Positions 56,591-64,000 of a stretch of 64,000 nt of DNA are shown piece by piece. The stretch lies in assembly GCA_026315105.1 (NCBI GenBank), contig CM048750.1, positions 169,226,549-169,290,548 on the forward strand, in the 5' to 3' direction. The position numbers and the translations under genes are program-made. The notes beneath the pieces are model-generated. The model had not been told where the DNA came from. It searched no databases and saw only the letters and a list, made by a program, of their open reading frames with translations. Source of the stretch: Locusta migratoria. Lineage: Eukaryota > Arthropoda > Insecta > Orthoptera > Acrididae. Positions within the stretch are counted from its first letter, which is position 1, and each line of letters begins with the position of its first letter.

Positions 56591-57252
56591 GTCGTTTGTG
56601 ATTTATGGGTGTGTCACACACTTCATAATAATGGTCAAGTCTCAGATGTACTTCATGTAAACTCCAAGATGCAGTTGAAAAAATATCAAATTGATAAATA
56701 GGATAGAATAAGAATATAGATCTGCCCTTTGGAAAACTAAAAGGAAAGTAAAAGAACAGCTGACTGGCTTACCTAGAGGTTGTCAATCTCTTAATTAATA
56801 AATAATGTGAGGGGTGTCAGGCCATTCTTTCCATAGAGGAACATCATTTTGAACATCTACTGTAAATAAAGGTAAGCTTAGGATACTCAGATGGCAATGT
56901 TTGTAGACTTTAACACAGTTTATGTGCCCGCGGCACAATAGAGTCCGAGAATCGGGCGCTGCCGTGCCGAGGCTGGGAGGTGCACCACGTGATCCGCGGA
57001 CGTCTGGCAGGCATCTTTCGTGAGACAACCTGTAATTATGTCATCAGGCATAAACATTACTAAACAGTTTCCTAAATTTAAGCCAGACCACGCACTCCGC
57101 AGCAAAGCGCCTTAGAGCGCTCGGCCATTCCACTGCAGCCCCATAGCTGCTAGCTGTCATGATTAAAACATTAACGTTCTGTATATATGACGTATTTGTT
57201 ATTTATCAACTACGAATATAAATTGTGGTTATGTCTTGTTACCTGTACTGTC

Positions 57253-57258
<6 letters not shown>
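56591..57258. other. Non-coding DNA with a GC-rich island
   Basis: 56925-57150 is clearly GC-rich (CCCGCGGCAC, GCGCTGCCGTGCCGAG) in an AT-rich setting. No open frame with motifs is present. It could be a repeat fragment or a promoter-like island. Confidence 0.35.

Positions 57259-57289
<31 letters not shown>
57259..57289. repeat. Poly-T run (31)
   Basis: Uninterrupted T run directly before the dimeric repeat at 57290. Confidence 0.95.
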
Positions 57290-57290
<1 letters not shown>

Positions 57291-57457
57291 GATTAGGTAT
57301 TACTACTGAAGGAAACGTAGTTTATGTGGAACACCTCTTTTAGTTTAAGAGAGGCCTCAAGGCCCTAATCATTAGGTATTACTGCTGAAATATTGGAAAT
57401 GTAGAATATGTGGAACACCTCGTTCAGTTTAAGAGAGGTCTGAAGGCCCTAATCTTA
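57290..57457. repeat. Tandem dimer of an 80-bp unit
   Basis: ATTAGGTATTACTRCTGAA starts both units and AAGGCCCTAATC ends both. Internal TATGTGGAACACCTC and AGTTTAAGAGAGGYCT are shared. Units differ by roughly 10 percent and a small insertion. Confidence 0.85.
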
Positions 57458-58319
57458 GCAGGTTAAATAAGAAAACAAATAAATACTTCCTCAATGATAT
57501 ATAAGTTTGGCAATAGGTACTTTTGTTCGAGTACTACTTTTAGCTTAAATTTGTTACTTTCTTCGTGGGTAGTGTGTTTTGGGACATTGAACACTGCAGA
57601 AAACAATGGGAGTGAGAGGAAAAAATCACGCTCTAATGACAAAGTTTATTGACCAGTACATTATGTAGGGAAGAGGGGCAAGTACTACCCTGAATGATTC
57701 ATAAACGGTCAGCCAAAAACGACCTAGTTTGATACCGGAAAGACGGTGCTGTAATGGAAAGCATTCAGACTGTGGCCAGCGCAACGTTATCTCCCTGAGG
57801 CGGAAGCGAATTAATAATGGAAACGCATTCACAGCGATGAGGTTCAATCCACAGTTTGCACGTAATGAAAGGCAGATCGGCCATTGGCCGAACAAACAGC
57901 AGCAGTGGCGACAAAGCTCTCGTGTGTATCAGCGTCGGTGCAGTTCGACAATTTGTGAATGGATCGCCAGCGGCATAGAGGTACTGATGAAATGTTGGAA
58001 CCTCACATTATGTAACGGTACACGGTGTTAGCTCTTTGTCAACTGTTTACTGAACAAAATATCCGTATGTGTTGCTGTTTGATGGTAGATAAACACGGTG
58101 ATTCGCTCATACTCTTCTTGTAATGTTGACAGTCAACTGTGGATTTATATGACGCGACTCCTCACGGCTGGTTCGTGTTTCCACGGAGTAAAAAAATGGC
58201 CACCTGAAAAGATTTATGTAAATCGTGGAATCTGAATCAGAAAACGAATTAAACAGCATTTGAACTCGCATTCTGCCAAATACGCACAACTTCTCAGGTC
58301 ATTAGTGCCCAGATCGGAA
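57458..58319. other. Unassigned DNA with a 100-codon frame
   Basis: A plus-strand frame at 57729-58031 (Arg/Asn/Gln-rich, with RRKRINNGNAF and YQRRCSSTICEWIASG) has coding-like composition, but no family is recognised and no splice sites or flanking repeats support it. Confidence 0.3.
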
Positions 58320-58417
58320 CACAGATTCGCTAGATCTCGAAATAAATTATAACTGCCAGATAGGAGAGTATCAAGAAAAAGCTAAAACAGAAGGATAAAA
58401 AATATCAAATAGAAAGG

Positions 58418-61080
58418 TTAAATATTCTTTGATAAATTAGCCATGTTAATAAAACGCAAAACTCGAGCAGCTGGTCGTGTGTCATCAGCTAAAAGTTCCT
58501 CCAGAGTAGATGGCAAATTAAGGGCTACACAGAGATTATTAAAATTAGGACAAGACAGTAAAACATGTCGCACCGTCAACAATTCACCACAGGAGCACAG
58601 CGGTGCAGGGTCAGCAGTTAGCAAATGATGGTGGCTGAATTGGCAGTGACCGGGCCAGGATGACCACCTTTCGCCGAGAGGGGCGTGAGGTCTTCCAAGC
58701 GGTCGGGATCGATTTTACGGTTCTCAGATTATTGTCATGGAGTGAGAACCACGAACTGTGCCAGGAAGACACAATACACCGGCGAGAGCCCATTGAATAT
58801 CATCTGATGGGATGCAAAAAGTAGCCATGCGAGGCAAAAGAGCTGCTGCCTTGGCTGCAATGTCGGCAGTCTCATTCCCGGGCACACCCACGTGGCCAGG
58901 GACCCACAGAAAACAAACATGACAGCCATTGTCTGCTAGCAACTGAAGGAAGCGTTGGATTCTATACACGACAGGATGGGTCGAGAAAGGGTCCCAAAGA
59001 CTCTGCAGGGCACTAAGGGAGTCAGAGCAGATGGCATAAAACGGATGGCGGCGACGGCGGATGAATAAAACAGTCTGGTGAAGGGCAAAAAGCTCAGCCG
59101 TGAAATTCAAGCACCGATCAGGGAGCTTGTATTGGAACAGGTCGTCCCCGACGACAAAGGCAGATCCGACGCCATCGGTGCTCTTGGAGTCATCAGTGTA
59201 GATAAATATGGCATTATGGAACCACGAACGGAGTTCGACAAGCCTCGAGCGATATACCAAATCCGGAATGCTCTCCTTGGGGAGCGAACTAAGTTCAAGG
59301 TGGGTGTGAACCTGGGCCTGATGCAATGGGCTCTCGCTCAACTGAAAGGTGGAAGGAAGGGTGAAATCGAGCCGCTGAAGAAGGTGGCGAAACCAAATTC
59401 CAGGTGGAAGCAAGACTATCGCAGACAACTGATATTGACGTTCGAGGGAGTCGTCTAAGAATAATGGGTAAGATGGATGGTTGGGCATCGACAGCAGTCT
59501 GCATGCGTACCGACACAAGAGTATGTCTCGCCGAGAGGTCAGGGGTAATACAGCAGCTTTGGCATAAAGACTTTCAACAGGGCTGGTATAAAATGCACCG
59601 GTTGCCAGGTGTAATCCATGATGGTGAATGGAGTTGAGACTGCAGAGAATGGACGGCCGTGCAGAACAGTATACAAAGCTTCCGTAGTCCAGCTTCAACT
59701 GAACAATGGCTCGGTAGAGGTGAAGCAGGATGGTACGATCCGCTCCCCATGATGTGCCACTAAGGACACAAAGAACATTAAGGGACCGGGCAAAACGGGC
59801 AGCCAGGTAGGACATGTGTGGGGACCAGCAAAGTTTCCGATCCAACATTAGGCCCAAGAATTTTGTTGTCTCCACAAATGGGAGAGCAACGGAACCAAGA
59901 TGTAGAGATGGTGGAAGAAATTCCTTGTATCTCCAGAAGTTTATACACACCATTTTCTCAGTGGAGAAGTGGAAGCCGTTTGCAATGCTCCAGGAATATA
60001 GGCGGTCAAGACAGAGTTGAAGACAACACTCCAAGAGACACGCCCGCTGGGCACTGCAATAAATTGCAAAATCGTCTACAAAAAGGGATACGGAAACGTC
60101 GGCTGAAAGGCAATCCACGATCGGATTGATTGCAATGGCAAAGAGAGCCATGCTCAAGACGGAGCCCTGTGGCACCCCATAAAGAGAGGGAGGCGGCCAA
60201 GAACGCCCCATGTGTGCAAAGTGCAGAGAATGCCCGCCCTCCAACAGGTATCGTAAGCCTTCTCCAAGTCGAAGAACACTGCTACCGTTTGACGCTTCCT
60301 TAGAAATTTATTCATAACGAAGTTCGACAAGGTGATCAGCAGCAGAGCGGTGTCAACGAAAACCACATTGGACATTTGTCAGGAGGCGTCGAAATTCGAG
60401 GAGACAGACCAACCAAGCGTTAACCATGCGTTCCATCACCTTACAGACGCAGCTTGTGAGAGAAATGGGGCAATAAGATGTTTGTCCTTCCCTGGTTTGG
60501 GGATGGGGACAATAATGGCCTCACGCCAACCTGTGAGAACCTGACATTCAGTTCATATGCGATTATAGGTGCTAAGAAGGAAACACCTGCCCGTAGAAGA
60601 AAAGTTATTCAGCATCTCAGTATGGATGGAATTGGGCCCAGGATCAGAAGATCGGGACAGGGCGAGAGCACGGTCTAGCTCCTGCATGGTGAAGGAGACA
60701 TTATAACTTTCCCAATTAAAGAGTGGAAAGAAGGCGACCGTGCCTCCTCCGCCTGTTTGTGAGGGAGGAAGGCAGGGTGGTAATGGGCAGAGATCGAAAC
60801 CTCTGCAAAGGAGCGGCCCAAAGCGTTGGAAACATCAGTGGGATCCACAAGGACTGCATTCTCAACAGTCAGGCCAGAAATCAGAAAGTGAACCTTGATG
60901 GTGGATAAACAGCGTAGGCCACCCCAGACAGCCGAGGAGGGAGTAAATCGGTTTTAAAAAAACTGGTAAAAGCAGCCCAGCAAGCTTTTTTGCTGTCTTT
61001 TATAACACGACGACATTGTGCTCGCAGTCGTTTATAATTTATAAAATTCTCCAACGTTGGGTGGCGGTGGAAGGTGCGTA
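58418..61080 (-). pseudogene. I-clade LINE reverse transcriptase and RNase H
   Basis: The N-terminal RT lies in broken frames (FTMQELDRALALSRSSDPGP near 60690, IIVPIPKPGKDKH near 60510, AVFFDLEKAYDTCW near 60270). The 506-codon frame 60244-58724 then holds YGVPQGSVLSMALFAIAINP, SVSLFVDDFAIYCS (catalytic DD), FLGLMLDRKLCWSPH, and an RNase H domain: FIYTDDSKSTDGVGSAF, FTAELFALHQ, AICSDSLSALQSL and FLWVPGHVGVPGNETADIAA (all four acidic positions and the His). A final frame, 58624-58418, has the zinc-finger-like CSCGELLTVRHVLLSCP. Breaks near 60250 and 58720 separate these parts. Confidence 0.85.
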
Positions 61081-61097
61081 AAGCACGTCTCTGGGCT

Positions 61098-61980
61098 CTA
61101 AGAGCGTCGCGGCAGGCTGCATTCCACCAAGGGACCAGGACGCGACGTGGAGAAGAGAATTATGAGGTATGGAATGTTTGGCAGCGGTGAGAATAACCTC
61201 TGTGAGGTATTTAACCTGACTGTCACAGCTGGGAAAGTCTGATCATGAAAAACAGCCATGGAAGAATAAAGTCCCCGGTAGGCTTTACAGATGTTCCAAC
61301 TGGTGGGACGAGGAGATGGGGTATGATGCAGGAAGTGGATTACACAAGAGAAATGATCACTCAAGTATGTGTCAGAAAGTGCATACCACTCGAACCGACG
61401 CACAAGCTGAGGACTGCATATCGCGAGGTCTAAGTGGGAGCAAGTATGTGTTGTGTCAGAAAGGAAGATCGGTGCACTGGTGTTGAGACAGACAAGATTA
61501 AGATGGTTGAAGAGGTCTGCTAGAAGGGAGCCTCCGGGGCAAGGTGCTGGAGAACCCCATAGGGGGTAGTGGGCATTGAAGTCACCTACCAACACGAAAG
61601 GTGAAGGAGCTGGTCAACGAGGTGTAGCACATCTGCCCTAGTAATGGCAGACGACAATGGCGAATAGATATTACAGAGGGAAAAGAAAAAGGTGGAGAGA
61701 GTGATGCAAAAAGCAACTGCCTGTAGGTGAGTATGCAATGAAATGGGATGGTAATAGACGTCGTCCTGAATGAGGTCGAAATGCAGAGAGGTGTAGTGGG
61801 GGAAGTCTGCACGATCACATGGACGTAACTTTGTTTTTTTGGAGACTGACTAGTAGCAGGCAGTGCAATCGGAGGAGCAGTTTTAATTCCTCCCGATTGG
61901 AGCGAATGCCATGAATATTCCATTGAAGGAGTGCCATGATAAAAAATGAGAGAAGAGAAAAGAAAAAAAATAAGGAACAA
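61098..61980 (-). pseudogene. I-clade LINE endonuclease
   Basis: The start MALLQWNIHGIRSNREELKL at 61938 is the usual first endonuclease motif at the start of ORF2. The catalytic Glu block falls near LVSLQKNK, where Gln replaces the usual Glu. After a frameshift near 61590, MLVGDFNAHYPLWGSP (GDFN motif), THTCSHLDLAICSP and SDTYLSDHFSCVI (SDH motif) follow. The nuclease nicks target DNA to prime reverse transcription. It is probably inactive given the Glu change and frameshift. Confidence 0.75.
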
Positions 61981-62031
61981 GCAAGCGGCGGCCGCTGAGG
62001 ACCGGACTTCGAGGAAGCACTGCTATTGCTG

Positions 62032-62246
62032 TCAAGAGGCAGAGAATCGTGTTCCATGGGTTCGACTGACATGCCTGCCACCTCCCCGAGTTGATCGGTA
62101 GGGCAGCATCTTTGCCGGTAAAATGCCGGTTGCCGGGCTAAAAGAAGTGCGTCCCGGCAAAACAGAAAATGACTGGGGCCGACTACTGTTGGGTAGTGTA
62201 ATGGATGAGTCACACTTCAGTGGGGAAGGAGAGGAGCTCTCTCTCT

Positions 62247-62312
<66 letters not shown>

Positions 62313-63069
62313 GAAGAGTGACGGTGAGAAGAGGCAGCTGACGGTTGAGAAGCCTGAGTACGGAGAAAATCTTCATGGACAGGTTCCTTTTTTGAAGTTC
62401 GGGCATCTTGTTTAGGTGCCCGCGGTTTAGTAGAGGTTGATGAAGTCTGAACTTTAGAAGCAGCAGGAGGAAGCGGGGACGTGGAATGGGCAATCTTCGG
62501 GCTGGCCGATCGCACAACTGTATCAGCGAAAGTAAAATCACAGGTCTGCGTACCTGCATCAGTGGTAGGTTGAGTGGAGGTGAGGACCTTACGGTATGTG
62601 CCCGCTGGAAGGACAGTGGGCTTCCGACTCGCTAATAAATTTTGAGCAGCAGATGTTGAGACCTTTACCGTGACCCGAATTTCCTGAATGGCCTTTTCGT
62701 CTTTATACACAGGGCAGTCCCTAGAGGAAGCAGCATGGTCATCATTACAATTAAGGCAGTGAGGGGATGGAGGTGGGCAATCGCCCTCATGGGCGTCTCT
62801 ACCACAAGTGACACATTTTGCTGCATTGTGGTTGAATCTATGGCATTGGAAACAGTGGGTAGGGTTTGGTACATAAGGGCGAACGGAGATAACTTCATAT
62901 CCTGCTTTGACCTTGGACAGGAGTTCAACTCTGTCGAACATAAAAAAACAGTACGAGTTGGTTTCAGCTGGTTATCGACCTTTTTCAACACCCTATGCAA
63001 GGCTGATACACTCTGATCACACATGTAATTTTGTATTTCTTCGTCTGACAACCCGTCAAGGGATCTCAT
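62032..63069 (-). pseudogene. I-clade LINE ORF1 (gag-like, zinc knuckles, poly-Lys tract)
   Basis: Starts at an ATG at 63069 (MRSLDGLSDEEIQNYMC). A one-base frameshift in a T run near 62942 separates this from the main frame 62941-62210. That frame has CFQCHRFNHNAAKC, a second knuckle CGRDAHEGDC and a third CLNCNDDHAASSRDC, as in ORF1 proteins of the I group, which bind LINE RNA. After a Ser/Thr/Pro-rich linker the sense strand runs into about 62 A, read as some 20 lysines, followed by RERE. The end of the protein then lies in a neighbouring frame to 62032, so the A tract has also caused frame slippage. Confidence 0.75.
62250..62311. repeat. 62-base T run (poly-A in LINE sense) inside ORF1
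   Basis: An uninterrupted homopolymer preceded by (CT)5, located inside coding sequence rather than at the 3' end of the LINE. Confidence 0.95.
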
Positions 63070-63221
63070 GAAAACTACCCCTCGTGACGAGTTGAGCGCG
63101 GGAGGGAAAGTGAAGCAGCCCGGGGCGGGAAAAAAGGCTGCCTCGGCTCGGGGCCCCGTGCGCGCCACACACGTACCCATAAAAGAGCTGTGGGCCCCCT
63201 GGGGAGATTGGGGAGGGGGGG

Positions 63222-64000
63222 GAGGTGCATTACGGGTGCCCATGGCTATGTCGCAGATTTGATTGTATACTTTTCCTTCAAACAAAAAGTTATGTTTTGT
63301 TAGGATGTAACTGGTAATGGTTATAAGGCATGATTTATTGGGCTTGGACTCTGAAGGATGCTGAGAAAGGTAGTGTTTGAGAGCAGCAAAACCATGGGCA
63401 TGTGGATTATTGGTGTACAACAAAGTGGCATTAACAGTGACAAGTATGGATCCAGGAAATAAAGGGGTGGGGATGGTGGAGAGCCTGTGAAGGAAGTGGT
63501 TCGTATCTTGGATGTGGGAGGCTAGGTTTCAAACAATCGGTTGGAGGTGCTGGTCAACAAGGGCTGAAATTCTTTCTATGGGAGCACAGTAACCAGCCAC
63601 AATTGGGCATCCAGCATTGTTAGGTTTATCGATTTTTGGGAGAATGTAAAATGTAGGTGGGTGGGGTGTTGTCAGAGTGAGGAGGGAGGTGGATATGGGG
63701 GAGTGGTTCTGGAAAGGGCCATAAGATTTTAGCAGGGATTGTAGGTAATTTTGAACATTTGAGATGGGATTGTCCTGGCACAACTTGTAGGTGGAGGAAT
63801 CAGACAATTGACATGGGCCTTCTGTCGCGTAATCACTGTGATTCATTACAACAGTGGTGGAAGCCTTGTCTGCAGGGAGGATGATTAGATTGGGATACGT
63901 TTTGAGGTTGTGTAAGACTGTCCTTTCTTCTGTCGAGAGGTTGGTGTTCTTAGGAAGGGACATGGAGAAGGATGGTGGTGCCAAGTTGGATGCAAGGAAT
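63222..64000 (-). pseudogene. Penelope-like reverse transcriptase, runs off the right edge
   Basis: On the minus strand, from the edge: LPKNTNLSTEERTVLHNLKT, LIILPADKASTTVVMNHSDY and PTFYILPKIDKPNNAGCPIV, conserved N-terminal RT blocks of Penelope proteins. In another frame VTVNATLLYTNNPHAHGFAA follows, where the motif A Asp is replaced by Asn, and then NFLFEGKVYNQICDIAMGT. It stops at 63222 where the I-clade LINE leader begins, so the second half of RT and any endonuclease are absent here. It is closely related to copy A at 45962-48480 and oriented the same way. Confidence 0.8.

Larger units (their letters stand above)
58320..63220 (-). mobile_element. Nearly full-length I-clade LINE
   Basis: On the minus strand: GC-rich leader (63220-63070), ORF1 with three zinc knuckles, AP endonuclease, reverse transcriptase with FVDD, and RNase H, then an AT-rich 3' end near 58320-58410. 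The presence of an RNase H domain after RT and the three-knuckle ORF1 place it in the I group (I, Nimb or Outcast-like). Both ORFs carry a few frameshifts. Its 5' end abuts Penelope sequence at about 63222. Confidence 0.8.

Noticed and set aside
56595..57250. 3' LTR matching 54594-55354
   Set aside because: I looked for TGTAGTG...CACTACA ends and shared internal blocks and found none; the element appears truncated.
57290..57457. CRISPR-like repeat
   Set aside because: Only two imperfect units without spacers, in a clearly eukaryotic context.
59078..59458. 126-codon plus-strand frame
   Set aside because: Antisense to the LINE RNase H domain, which is clearly coding on the minus strand.
63068..63262. 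Plus-strand frame in the GC-rich junction
   Set aside because: Gly/Ala-rich reading of GC-rich DNA antisense to the LINE ORF1 start; no motif.

Overview
The window looks like a large, repeat-rich insect genome, most likely an orthopteran and possibly a locust (Schistocerca-like). That is inferred from the mixture of Penelope, CR1, RTE, I-clade, gypsy and mariner sequences, the very long AT-rich stretches without genes, and familiar-looking tRNA-derived foldback repeats. No prokaryotic features are present. Nearly all coding signal comes from transposable elements, most of them broken by stops and frameshifts.

Host genes: the left edge (3-179, +) carries the last coding exon of an unrecognised gene with a polyadenylation signal at 515-520. 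A second candidate host gene runs on the minus strand. It has a possible first coding exon at 51999-51847 and a convincing terminal exon at 30350-29985 with a polyadenylation signal at 29927-29922. If these belong together, the intron is more than 21 kb long and contains most of the intact transposons in the window. The two genes converge.

Layout: 0.2-14.4 kb is AT-rich DNA with three small foldback elements, two TG microsatellites and a 225-bp direct duplication. From 14.4 to 25.3 kb there is a dense nest of foldback repeats: a near-perfect 571-bp palindrome, a tRNA-bearing inverted element, Penelope 3' fragments arranged as inverted pairs, and a 1.8-kb foldback cluster bounded by a 14-bp target duplication. 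At 26.2-27.8 kb lies a dead gypsy pol fragment. At 28.3-29.7 kb are a SINE and another foldback.

From 31.1 to 35.25 kb is an almost full-length CR1 LINE whose ORF1 resembles an SGNH-type esterase. From 35.73 to 44.53 kb is a complete gypsy LTR retrotransposon, with 194/195-bp LTRs and a CCAT target duplication. Its reverse-transcriptase active-site region was interrupted by a full-length RTE-type LINE (38345-41636, minus strand, 11-bp target duplication). A LINE fragment (44.8-45.9 kb) and two head-to-head Penelope copies (46.0-50.2 kb) follow. From 52.4 to 56.6 kb are two mariner relics, a foldback and a 5' LTR plus gag of a second gypsy family. From 58.3 to 63.2 kb lies a nearly full-length I-clade LINE (minus strand) abutting a further Penelope copy that runs off the right edge.

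The history reads as layers of insertion: CR1 tails inside mariner, mariner inside a foldback, RTE inside gypsy, and foldbacks inside a Penelope inverted pair. Target duplications, or an intact paralogous site, give the order of events in several cases.
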